The position numbers and the translations under genes were made by a program. The notes beneath the pieces were generated by a model, which was not told the DNA's origin, did not search any database, and saw only the letters and a list, made by a program, of their open reading frames with translations. Positions 1 to 7,936 of a stretch of DNA of 64,000 bases are shown piece by piece (position 1 is the stretch's first letter; each line of letters begins with the position of its first letter). The stretch is taken from the IMG/VR virus record IMGVR_UViG_3300032050_000004, positions 158,070 through 222,069 of that record; one strand, written 5' to 3'. Origin of the DNA: a virus.

Positions 1-754
1 TTTTACCTTTAGAAGGTGATGTTGTTACAGGTGCGTGATTTGGTAATATATGATGACGACGTGTTCCAGAAACTCTTATTGAAGGGTGGGGTAACATTCT
101 TTCTTCGTCTATCTCTTTTTTATTTTTTTTATTAATTATAGCTTTTTGCAATTCATCTGGAAGTTCTGATTGTTTACCTTTAAGGGCAGGATCTTCATCG
201 TATTTATCTGAAAATTCTAATTCTTCTTCTAAATCTTCATCAACTTCATCTAATGTTTTTGACACAGGTGAATGATATGGTAAATTTTCTTTATTTCTTC
301 CCGGAGTTCTTGTTTTGTCAGGAAATGCTAACATTCTCTCTTCCATATTAGCCCCTTTAGCACAACAATCATCACACCAAGTTTTTGCTTCATCTTCTGT
401 GTCAAAATATTTATTATCGTCTACCTCACTATTTTTGAAAACAATTGCTAAAAATTTATCAGAAGCATTTATTCCATCTCTTGGAGAGATTATTTTACTA
501 TCATATGAATCCATATCTTCCATATCAAAATTCTCATCTTGATCTTCGGCTAATTTCTTTGCTTGGGCTGTAGCTATAGCGTAAGTTTTTGGAGTTTTTC
601 CATACTTAGACTTAAGAGCTTTTACCAATTCTTCTTTCTTTTCTTCTTCGGCAGGTGTCAGGGGCCTTTCCTGAATATATCCGTCTCCGGGCATTTCAGA
701 CATAATTTTCCTAACTTCTTCTTTAATTAAGGATCTGATATCAATTTTTGCCAT
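1..754 (-). CDS. Hypothetical protein with capsid-targeting-like leader (3' end outside window)
   Basis: The reading frame is open from an ATG at 752-754 to the window edge (251 codons seen, C-terminus missing). The N-terminus reads MAKIDIRSLIKEEVRKIMSE, an amphipathic leader of the type shared with several other proteins here, and IMSE could be a (hydrophobic)-x-x-E prohead-protease-like site. Next comes a segment around residues 45-70 (LVKALKSKYGKTPKTYAIAT) that looks conserved, then a long acidic, probably disordered middle and a basic stretch with RRHH. A CTATTTATT box lies 18 nt before the start. Function not recognised; a packaged internal head protein is an inference from the leader only. 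Confidence 0.75.
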   Translation of the reverse strand, partial: MAKIDIRSLIKEEVRKIMSEMPGDGYIQERPLTPAEEEKKEELVKALKSKYGKTPKTYAIATAQAKKLAEDQDENFDMEDMDSYDSKIISPRDGINASDKFLAIVFKNSEVDDNKYFDTEDEAKTWCDDCCAKGANMEERMLAFPDKTRTPGRNKENLPYHSPVSKTLDEVDEDLEEELEFSDKYDEDPALKGKQSELPDELQKAIINKKNKKEIDEERMLPHPSIRVSGTRRHHILPNHAPVTTSPSKGK

Positions 755-772
755 TATATTATCTTATTTAAT

Positions 773-781
773 AATAAATAG
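773..781 (-). promoter_or_regulatory. Candidate phage promoter box CTATTTATT
   Basis: On the minus strand CTATTTATT lies 18 nt before the ATG at 754. Same box as before many other genes in the window. Confidence 0.45.
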
Positions 782-789
782 CAAGAAAA

Positions 790-1116
790 TTATTCTATTA
801 TATTAAGATTTTTTATACCTTCTTTTTTGAAAGATTTCATGTTTACATTTTTCGGATTCAATCCTTTTGACTCCAAAAATTCATTTAAAGTCATAAAAAT
901 GTCAGAATAATACTCTTTTATGCAGTTTTCATAAGCAAGAAGTTGTTCTTGAGATAAACCCTCTGGATTAATCTCATAACCAGAAAGGTATTTTACATCA
1001 TTTTTATTAAAGTCTTTGTAAGAATTAAAACTTTCTTTTAAAAATGACGGATTAATAATAAGTCTTTCTGATTTTGATCCGTCTTCTTTTAGATATTCAA
1101 ATTTAGCTTTTTTCAT
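790..1116 (-). CDS. Hypothetical protein, 108 aa
   Basis: Small soluble, charged protein with no signal peptide or membrane segment. It has a compact hydrophobic pattern (YLSGYEINPEG, then QLLAYENCIKEYY) and a lysine-rich end (KSFKKEGIKNL). It starts with ATG and ends 35 nt before the ATG-side promoter box of the gene at 1-754, so the two may be co-transcribed on the minus strand. I do not recognise a family. The coding call rests on its length in AT-rich DNA, a normal start and its fit between neighbours. Confidence 0.7.
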   Translation of the reverse strand: MKKAKFEYLKEDGSKSERLIINPSFLKESFNSYKDFNKNDVKYLSGYEINPEGLSQEQLLAYENCIKEYYSDIFMTLNEFLESKGLNPKNVNMKSFKKEGIKNLNIIE

Positions 1117-1187
1117 ATTACTATAATTTTCATAGATAAAAGTAAAAATTTTTTATAATATTTACTAATAAACAAAACAAAAACATT

Positions 1188-1403
1188 ATGGATACTTTAA
1201 CAACAACAGTAGCAGACAGCATTTCGACAGCAGTAACAAACAATGTTCCTAGTTTCGGAATTTTTGAGCAATTAGCCAATTACGGTGCCTTAGGATTAGC
1301 AGCTTTAGCTTTAGGAGCAGTATGTTGGATATTCATCAAAAGACATTTAGATGAAAAAGACAGATTGCAGAGAAAATTAGATGAAATGGATAAGAACAAA
1401 TGA
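1188..1403 (+). CDS. Small one-TM protein, holin-like (paralogue 1)
   Basis: 71 aa: a Thr/Ala-rich N-terminus, then PSFGIFEQLANYGALGL and one hydrophobic helix (about residues 33-51), followed by a highly charged tail (KRHLDEKDRLQRKLDEMDKNK). The topology, one TM with a charged cytoplasmic tail, is typical of small phage holins and BhlA-like proteins, but is not diagnostic. The next gene is a clear paralogue and overlaps it by 4 nt (ATGA). It opens a run of small membrane/coiled-coil genes that looks like a lysis cassette. Confidence 0.7.
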   Translation: MDTLTTTVADSISTAVTNNVPSFGIFEQLANYGALGLAALALGAVCWIFIKRHLDEKDRLQRKLDEMDKNK

Positions 1404-1696
1404 TTTTATTACAAGCTTCACCAGTACCATCTTTCGGAATATTTGAAACCCTTACCCAATATGGGGCTTTGGGTGTTATTACATTAGGTTTAGGAGCTGC
1501 TCTATGGTTTTTGTTGAAAAGACAAATAGCTTCAGAAGATAGATTAAAATCTCAAGTTGAGGATTTACAAAAAGAATTAAATAATTACGTCAAAAATGAT
1601 GCTGTAAATATGAAAAATTCTGTAGATAATAATACTAGAGCACTTCAAGATCTAAAAGATATTATTCTTCAATCTTCAATAAAACAGAAAAGATAA
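1400..1696 (+). CDS. One-TM coiled-coil protein, holin-like (paralogue 2)
   Basis: 98 aa. Residues 10-40 (PSFGIFETLTQYGALG, then a hydrophobic helix ending WFLLKRQ) closely match the preceding gene, so the two come from a tandem duplication. This copy has a longer C-terminal coiled coil (SQVEDLQKELNNYVKN...). It overlaps the previous gene by 4 nt and the next by 1 nt (TAATG), which implies translational coupling. Role in the host inner membrane during lysis is inferred from size, topology and context. Confidence 0.7.
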   Translation: MILLQASPVPSFGIFETLTQYGALGVITLGLGAALWFLLKRQIASEDRLKSQVEDLQKELNNYVKNDAVNMKNSVDNNTRALQDLKDIILQSSIKQKR

Positions 1697-2070
1697 TGAG
1701 TAAATCAAATAAAATTTTATATTCAGTTCTAGGAAGTGTAGTTATCCTTGTTGTATTAAATATTTTATTTGCCGGAACAGGACACGTTAAAGTTGTAGAG
1801 TCAAATGTTACTTTGACTGAATCAAACAATAAATTAACACAAGAAAACCAAAAGTTGACAACCGAAAATCAAGAATTGAAAGTTATGACCGATTCGTTGA
1901 TTGTAGCAGGAGATTCACTGAAAAATGAAGTTTCAACTTTAGAAAATAAAGTAGATAACTATGAAACTCAAATTGAACAGGTTGATAACAATAATAGGGC
2001 TAATGATAATTTTTCTAAGCCCTATAAAATCGTTGTGCCAATCACAGAAATATCCGATAGTACGAATTAG
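1696..2070 (+). CDS. One-TM coiled-coil protein, candidate inner-membrane spanin
   Basis: 124 aa: N-terminal TM helix (about residues 8-27), then a long periplasmic-type coiled coil with repeats such as LTESNNKLTQENQKLTTENQ. This is the usual layout of an Rz-like i-spanin. Its 3' end overlaps the next gene by 110 nt in another frame, and that gene encodes an exported protein, as in Rz/Rz1 pairs. Ends in TAG. Spanin function is inferred from architecture; the sequence alone would also fit a generic membrane-anchored coiled coil. Confidence 0.65.
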   Translation: MSKSNKILYSVLGSVVILVVLNILFAGTGHVKVVESNVTLTESNNKLTQENQKLTTENQELKVMTDSLIVAGDSLKNEVSTLENKVDNYETQIEQVDNNNRANDNFSKPYKIVVPITEISDSTN

Positions 2071-2482
2071 TGGCAAGGATACTGTTGTTGTAATGACAGT
2101 AAAACAAGCCGATGCAATCAATTTAAGATTGCAAAAAATGCAATCACAATTAGATAGTTTAAAGAAAGTTGTAGAAGAAAAGGATTTGGCTTTAAAAAGC
2201 AATAAATCATGTGATTCTTTAGAAACAAAATTTCAAGATATGTCTCACGGACCAACTTTTATTTATAATTATAAAAATGATATATATACTTTAGATTTAA
2301 GTTTATATAAGATTAAATTAAATAATCTTGGTAGGGTTAAACTTAAAAAAATGACCAGATGGGAGATTGGGAGATATTTTGAACTTTTAAATGGTAACTC
2401 TAATAATACAATTGATTGGAAGGAGACATTCAGAGATTATAATTTACCCTTGATAGAAGACAATAAATTGCTACAATTCTAA
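1961..2482 (+). CDS. Exported protein, candidate outer-membrane spanin partner
   Basis: 173 aa. The start lies inside the preceding gene in another frame and gives a good signal peptide (MKLKLNRLITIIGLMIIF... ending SPIKSLCQS). The Cys at the cleavage region could be lipidated, though KSLC is a poor lipobox. The mature part has KDTVVVMTVKQADAINLRL followed by a coiled coil (QLDSLKKVVEEKDLALK) and a C-terminal globular part. The pattern is familiar from lysis regions of other Bacteroidetes phages. Its overlap with a TM coiled-coil gene suggests an o-spanin-like role, which is an inference. Confidence 0.65.
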   Translation: MKLKLNRLITIIGLMIIFLSPIKSLCQSQKYPIVRISGKDTVVVMTVKQADAINLRLQKMQSQLDSLKKVVEEKDLALKSNKSCDSLETKFQDMSHGPTFIYNYKNDIYTLDLSLYKIKLNNLGRVKLKKMTRWEIGRYFELLNGNSNNTIDWKETFRDYNLPLIEDNKLLQF

Positions 2483-2487
2483 AATTT

Positions 2488-3894
2488 ATGAAAAATTTTA
2501 TTTTTTTAGTTTTTTTATTTACATTATTATTTAATTCTTTATTTGGTCAAATACCTACAAGATTAATAGTAAATCCGGGTTTTGAACAACCTTCATTAGG
2601 TTGTACCAATTGTTATAACTTATTTCCAGTAGCTAGTGTTCCCGGTTGGAAAACTACAGATCCAACTGCTGTAATAGAAATTTGGGGTACTGGTTTTCAA
2701 AGCAAAACTTCACGTTCAGGAATTCAATTTGCTGAAATAAATGCGAACAATTCAGCTTTTTTATATCAAGAGTTATGTTTAGCTCCCAATGAAGTTGTTA
2801 ATTATTCTATTTGGTATTTGAAAAGGACTACAAATACAGAACAGATGAGAGCACAATTGACTGAATTAAATAATACTGTTATATCTCAATCTGTAGTTTA
2901 TACAGCAACAAATAGTTGGGTTAATTATACGGGCACTTTGACAAATAATGGTACAGGAGGTTTAAAAAGAATAGGTTTTGTTGCTGTTACTGGTGGATCT
3001 ACAGGTAACTTGATTGATGATATTACTATATCATTAAAACCAATAATTAGTCTAAAAAACTTTACGCCTTCTAGACAAAATGAAGGTGTTCAAACAAATT
3101 TAATTTTAATTGTAAATGGTACATTGACATCTCCGGCAACAATTAATTTAAATTTAACGGGTACTGCCACTTATCCAAATGATTTTACAATAGGTAATCC
3201 TAGCAGAGGGACAATTTCAATTAATTCAGGAAATATAACTTTAAATCTGCCATCTGGAGATTATAATCCAAATTTAAACTCTGGAACCAATCTAGGTGAA
3301 ATATCAATTCCGATAACAGGGTTGACAGATGGAATCAATGAACCAAGTGAAACAATTACATATACTCTTTCATCTGTATCAGGAGGTGGAATCAACTTTC
3401 CACTTGTTGCTGGTCTAAATGGTATAGGAGCAAATTGTTCAACATATATAGGCTCTGTCACGGATACAATAAATAATTTTTCACCACTACCAATACAATT
3501 ACTTTATTTCTTGGGATTTGTGAAAAATGAAAAGGTTGAACTTAACTGGAAAACTGCTAGTGAAATAAATAATGATTATTTTACTGTTTATGAATCTAAC
3601 AATTTAAATGATTTAAATGAATTAATTAGGATAGATGGTGCAGGAAATTCAAATTTTCCTAGAGAATATTCCTGTGTTGATTTAACTCCATCAAAATATT
3701 ATAAATTATGTCAAACAGATTATGATGGTAAATATGAATGTTTCGATTGGATTTCAGTTAATTTAAATAGTAAGGAAGACCCAATATATAGAATTTATGA
3801 TGTTTTCGGAAGAGAAACCAGCTTGGATCACGAAGGAGTAATAATCATAGTGGATGAGAGAGGAAAAGCACAAAAAATTTTAATTAAAAAATAA
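2488..3894 (+). CDS. Secreted multidomain protein with T9SS-like C-terminal sorting domain
   Basis: 468 aa. Residues 1-20 are a signal peptide ending LFGQ. Residues about 25-185 resemble a jelly-roll, carbohydrate-binding type domain (NPGFEQP, VPGWKT, GIQFAEIN). A Calx-beta-like or Ig-like segment follows (about 190-325). Residues about 332-425 have the pattern of Bacteroidetes extracellular proteins (LPIQLLYF, LNWKTASEINNDYFTVY, YYKLCQTDYDGKY). The end (IYRIYDVFGRE, then GVIIIVDERGKAQKILIKK) resembles a type IX secretion type A sorting domain. Predicted to leave the host cell through the periplasm and the host T9SS, or to be attached at the surface. Lies 6 nt after the spanin-like gene. Enzymatic function not recognised. 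Confidence 0.8.
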   Translation: MKNFIFLVFLFTLLFNSLFGQIPTRLIVNPGFEQPSLGCTNCYNLFPVASVPGWKTTDPTAVIEIWGTGFQSKTSRSGIQFAEINANNSAFLYQELCLAPNEVVNYSIWYLKRTTNTEQMRAQLTELNNTVISQSVVYTATNSWVNYTGTLTNNGTGGLKRIGFVAVTGGSTGNLIDDITISLKPIISLKNFTPSRQNEGVQTNLILIVNGTLTSPATINLNLTGTATYPNDFTIGNPSRGTISINSGNITLNLPSGDYNPNLNSGTNLGEISIPITGLTDGINEPSETITYTLSSVSGGGINFPLVAGLNGIGANCSTYIGSVTDTINNFSPLPIQLLYFLGFVKNEKVELNWKTASEINNDYFTVYESNNLNDLNELIRIDGAGNSNFPREYSCVDLTPSKYYKLCQTDYDGKYECFDWISVNLNSKEDPIYRIYDVFGRETSLDHEGVIIIVDERGKAQKILIKK

Positions 3895-3949
3895 AAAAAA
3901 TAATTATTTATTGTTAGATAAATTAAATATAGTGAAAGATAATCATTTA

Positions 3950-4432
3950 ATGTGTGGTTTTGAATCAATTAAGGATTTGGTAAAAAGTGCTTTTGGATTA
4001 GACCATATTTATACAAACACAGTAATCGCTTCAATAGGAGCTATATCAACATTTATAACATCATATATATATGATGATGCTCAAGCAATTTATGTATTAC
4101 TCGGGTTTATAGCTTTTGATTCTTTGACAGGAATTTTAAAAGCTTTTAAACAAAATATATTTTCTTCAGCCAAATTACCCAGAATATTAGTTATTATGGT
4201 ATTGTATGTTTCTTTGTTGAGTTTGGGTTGGAATTTGGCAAAAGTTGACGATATATTTAGTTGGTTACCGGGAACACTTTATTTTGGTTTTATTAGCACA
4301 CTTGTAATTTCTATCATAGAAAACCTTCATGCTTTAAATGTAATTTCTGATGAAATATATAATCACATGAAGAAAAAAATGAAATTAGTCCAAGAAATAT
4401 TTTTTGGGAAAGGTAAGTCAAGAAACGATTAA
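3950..4432 (+). CDS. Holin-like membrane protein (phage holin 4 type)
   Basis: 160 aa from ATG 3950. Three to four hydrophobic segments (about 28-45, 50-65, 85-105, 115-135 in this numbering) with FDSLTGILKAFKQ between them, typical of the phage_holin_4_1/toxin-secretion holin family, and a charged C-terminal tail (MKKKMKLVQEIFFGKGKSRND). The frame is open further upstream to a TTG at 3911, but a TTATTTATT promoter-like box covers that TTG, so I prefer the ATG. Lies in the presumed lysis block and converges with the polymerase gene with a 4-nt overlap. Confidence 0.75.
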   Translation: MCGFESIKDLVKSAFGLDHIYTNTVIASIGAISTFITSYIYDDAQAIYVLLGFIAFDSLTGILKAFKQNIFSSAKLPRILVIMVLYVSLLSLGWNLAKVDDIFSWLPGTLYFGFISTLVISIIENLHALNVISDEIYNHMKKKMKLVQEIFFGKGKSRND

Positions 4433-7400
4433 ACAATTATTTTTCTGAATGGGGCAGAATTAGTGAAATTCAAGAACCCTTTTTTATTTTTAAAGAACTT
4501 TGTTACATAAAAACAATTTGTCTCTAAAATCAATCTCATCCTTTCATATAGATCATTGTTCATGGTAACCTTTTTGGTTGCAGCACCATCAGAAATTGTC
4601 AAAACATAATAATTTGATCCATCCCATTGAGCAGTTTTTTTCTCAATATGATTTATCATAAAATAATAAAATTTATTTGTATCCTCAAAATTCAAGGCTG
4701 AATCTATATTTAGACCAGTTGCTTTCATGAATTGTTCTTTTACACTCGCTATTTTATTTAATAAATTTAAATCTAATGAACAAATTTCTAGAAACTGATC
4801 ATATCTAATCTGATCTGTAGTCTTTTCAAAATCTTTATTTTTAAATTTTCTTTCAGCAACCGTCAAAACTGTATCGACATCGTTTGTGAACATATCTAAT
4901 TGGTTGCTTTGCTTATATTTTATCTGTTTCATTTCTATGAGTTCTTCTCTAGAATTTGACCAATCATCAAACAAACCAGCTTTCAAACATGATTCAAAAT
5001 TTGTTTTATTGAATTTAGACCATTTTGTTGAGAAAAACATTTCTTTATCCATTAATTCGACTCTGTTATTCTTTAATTCTTTGAAAGCTATTTCTCCCAT
5101 ACCATTTATTGAAGAATAACCCATAGCAATAATTTTATCTTCAATAATCGTCCAATCCCAGTTTGATTTTCTATTAGGAGGAACAATTTTTATTCCTTTC
5201 GACATTGCAGATAAAAGTGCTGAATTTAACCATGCTTTATTTTTTTCATCATCATTACCAGTTTTTGGATGATTTAGAAGAGCACAATAAAATTCAGTTG
5301 GATAATAATGTTTTAAAAATAATGTTTGTGCTGCAACATAGCTATAACTCAAACTGTGACTCAAATTAAATGAATAGCCAAGATATTTAATTAACCAAGA
5401 TTCAATTTTTTCAACGTCTTCTACAGACAAGCCTTTTGCAATCGCACCATCGATGAATTTTTTCCACAAATCCTTATAGGATTTGTAATTTTTATTATTT
5501 TCTTCATCATTTGATAACTCTTTTCCCTCTAATTTTTTTGATATTATCTTACCTGCACCATCCATTGCCTTACGCAAATTATCCCCTTCACCTAAACTCA
5601 TTCCTCCTATTTGATTAGCAATAAACATCAATTGTTCTTGATATATTAAAACTCCATTTGTTTTTTCTAACAGTGGAGCTAATATACTATGGGCATAAGT
5701 TCTTTTTTCAGGCTCAAATTTATTTTTAATAAATTCTTCATGAGCCTTAATTCCCATCGGTCCGGGACGATACAATGCGTTTGCTGCTACTAATTCGTCA
5801 AAATTTTCGCATTTCATAGATTTTAACATTGCATTCATACCTTCAGACTCAAACTGAAAAATACCTTGATTAAAACCTAATCTCAATTCATCATACAGAT
5901 TTTTATCTTCTAAATTAACATAATCTACTTCTAATTGGACCTTATCACCTATTTCATCTCCATGTCTTTCTCTTATATATTTTATGCAATCTTTTATAAC
6001 GTTTAATGTTTCTAATTTTAAACGATCAAGTTTTAATATACCAATAGAAGAAAGGTCTTTTGCATTTCCTGATTCTTGGAAACCAGAAACTATTTGACCT
6101 TTGCAAATATTAACTGGCATACTCTCCCAAATTGGGCCCGGTGTTATTACAATTCCAGCAGCATGTTTTCCAAGATTTCTTAATTGACCTTGTAATTTTA
6201 ATGTATTATCAATAACCTCTTTATTGTGTGGATCTAAAATCCACTTCCTTACCCTATCGCTACACATAGGATCATTTGGCCAATGTATTAACCATTCCTC
6301 AAGCGAAGAATCCCATTTTGTTGGCATTTCCTTAGTGACGGCAAAAATATCACTTTCGAATCCAGTGTCTTGACCTAGAGCTCTAGCAACATCTTTTATA
6401 CAACCTTTTTCATTGAAGGTTCCAAACGTAATTACTGGAACTACACGTTCTTTTCCATATTTTCCATAAAGAAAATTTAATGTCTTTTCATCTGTGCCAG
6501 CTTCAAAATCTGTATCAATATCCGGCATAGATTTTCTCTCTGGATTTAAGAATCTTTCAAAATATAAATCAAATCTTACAGGATCAATTTTTGTAATATC
6601 TAAACACCATGATAATAAGCTTCCGGCAGCGGAACCACGTCCCGGACCTGTTGCTATATCATTATCTTTACAAAATCTAATTAGCTCCCAAACGACCAAA
6701 AAATAATCAAGTACTTTTTTATCTTCAATAACTTTTAACTCATAATCTAGACGGTCATAATAAATTTTTTCTTTTTCGTAATCAATTTTTACAACACCCG
6801 TCTTTTCGTAATCCTTTAATTTTTGTTTTAATTTAGCTTTAGATAGTTTTTGAATTATTTCTATTGTGTTATCTGTTTTAAAATATTTTATAACATCAGG
6901 TGTAGGTTCATATTTAGGGTACTTATCATCGGTCATTTCAAATTCAAAATTGCATTTTTCAGCGACCTTCAAAGTATTATCTAAACAAAAGTCTACATAG
7001 TGTTCAGGATAATTAAAACCTAAACGTTTATTCATTTCGTGAAAATTCTCGAAATTTGTATAATATAATTCTCTTGCTTGTAATGAAAACGCTCTTCCTA
7101 CTGGTTGACTTTGGTTTATTGCAATTAAAATATCCTGTAATCTATTATCTTCCGGCATAGCATAATGAACGTCCCCAGTTAAAATTGGTTGTAAATCATG
7201 CTTTTTAATCATTTTTAAAATGAATTTATTATAGATTTTTTGTTCTTCAATTTCATTAAATTGAAGTTCTGCATAAAAATCATCACCAAATTCTCTTTTA
7301 AATAATAAAATTCTTTCTTCAGCTTCTTTTTCTTTACCCTCAGATATCAATCTGGCAAATTTTGATGCCATACAGGAGGATGTAACAATTAATCCTTTTT

Positions 7401-7839
7401 TATTTTCAATTAACCACTCAGTAGTAATTCTTCCTTTATAATAATATCCTTCAGTAAATGATCTATAAATTAATTTATTTAAATTTACATACCCTTCCTG
7501 ATTTTTTATAATAATAGATTGATGAGTATTTTTGGCTGAATTATCAATACTTTCAGCTTCTTCTTTCGGTATATTTTTATCTAAATTATCATTTAAATAA
7601 GCTTCCATACCGAGAATAGGTTTTATTCCAGCAGATTTACACTTTTGAAAATGTGTCAACCAACCAGAAGCATTACCATGGTCCAATATTGTGATTGCTG
7701 GATGATTAAATTCTTTAGCTAATTTTACGTAATTAGCTGATTTTGAAGCTCCATCTAAAGTTGAAAAATCAGTGTGTAAATGTAAATGCACCATCGGACG
7801 GTGCTTGCATCTTGGATTATTACAACTGCAATTTGGCAT
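4429..7839 (-). CDS. dnaE: DNA polymerase III alpha subunit (C-family replicative polymerase)
   Basis: 1136 aa, close to bacterial DnaE length. A short Cys/His-rich N-terminus (MPNCSCNNPRCKH) precedes a PHP domain (HLHLHTDFSTLDGA, ITILDHGN, GMEAYL, TGDVHY) whose metal ligands look intact, unlike the degenerate E. coli PHP, so proofreading is possible. The catalytic domain has GPGRGSAAGS near residue 398 and PDIDTDFE near 440, with acidic catalytic residues. The fingers and thumb follow (RPGPMG, YQEQLM), then the C-terminal region. Predicted to replicate phage DNA in the host cytoplasm. Convergent with the holin-like gene. A TATCTTTG box upstream suggests an early, host-type promoter. Confidence 0.95.
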   Translation of the reverse strand: MPNCSCNNPRCKHRPMVHLHLHTDFSTLDGASKSANYVKLAKEFNHPAITILDHGNASGWLTHFQKCKSAGIKPILGMEAYLNDNLDKNIPKEEAESIDNSAKNTHQSIIIKNQEGYVNLNKLIYRSFTEGYYYKGRITTEWLIENKKGLIVTSSCMASKFARLISEGKEKEAEERILLFKREFGDDFYAELQFNEIEEQKIYNKFILKMIKKHDLQPILTGDVHYAMPEDNRLQDILIAINQSQPVGRAFSLQARELYYTNFENFHEMNKRLGFNYPEHYVDFCLDNTLKVAEKCNFEFEMTDDKYPKYEPTPDVIKYFKTDNTIEIIQKLSKAKLKQKLKDYEKTGVVKIDYEKEKIYYDRLDYELKVIEDKKVLDYFLVVWELIRFCKDNDIATGPGRGSAAGSLLSWCLDITKIDPVRFDLYFERFLNPERKSMPDIDTDFEAGTDEKTLNFLYGKYGKERVVPVITFGTFNEKGCIKDVARALGQDTGFESDIFAVTKEMPTKWDSSLEEWLIHWPNDPMCSDRVRKWILDPHNKEVIDNTLKLQGQLRNLGKHAAGIVITPGPIWESMPVNICKGQIVSGFQESGNAKDLSSIGILKLDRLKLETLNVIKDCIKYIRERHGDEIGDKVQLEVDYVNLEDKNLYDELRLGFNQGIFQFESEGMNAMLKSMKCENFDELVAANALYRPGPMGIKAHEEFIKNKFEPEKRTYAHSILAPLLEKTNGVLIYQEQLMFIANQIGGMSLGEGDNLRKAMDGAGKIISKKLEGKELSNDEENNKNYKSYKDLWKKFIDGAIAKGLSVEDVEKIESWLIKYLGYSFNLSHSLSYSYVAAQTLFLKHYYPTEFYCALLNHPKTGNDDEKNKAWLNSALLSAMSKGIKIVPPNRKSNWDWTIIEDKIIAMGYSSINGMGEIAFKELKNNRVELMDKEMFFSTKWSKFNKTNFESCLKAGLFDDWSNSREELIEMKQIKYKQSNQLDMFTNDVDTVLTVAERKFKNKDFEKTTDQIRYDQFLEICSLDLNLLNKIASVKEQFMKATGLNIDSALNFEDTNKFYYFMINHIEKKTAQWDGSNYYVLTISDGAATKKVTMNNDLYERMRLILETNCFYVTKFFKNKKGFLNFTNSAPFRKIIV

Positions 7840-7866
7840 AATTATATTTAAATATCAATGGACTTT

Positions 7867-7874
7867 CAAAGATA
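7867..7874 (-). promoter_or_regulatory. Bacteroidetes-type -7 box (TATCTTTG) for the DNA polymerase
   Basis: TATCTTTG on the minus strand fits the Bacteroidetes -7 consensus TAnnTTTG and lies 27 nt before the polymerase ATG. I see no good TTTG at -33. It would place this replication gene under host sigma control. Confidence 0.4.
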
Positions 7875-7936
7875 CAATAAAATTATAATTTTTTCTATTT
7901 TTTTAAAATAAAAATATTTATTATAAAACTATTTTA

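Noticed and set aside
1939-2202. Minus-strand frame across the spanin overlap
   Set aside because: Antisense shadow of two well-supported plus-strand frames, with no start signal.
3911-3949. TTG-started extension of the holin-like gene
   Set aside because: A TTATTTATT box overlaps the TTG; the ATG at 3950 retains the complete holin-like domain. Kept as a possibility only.
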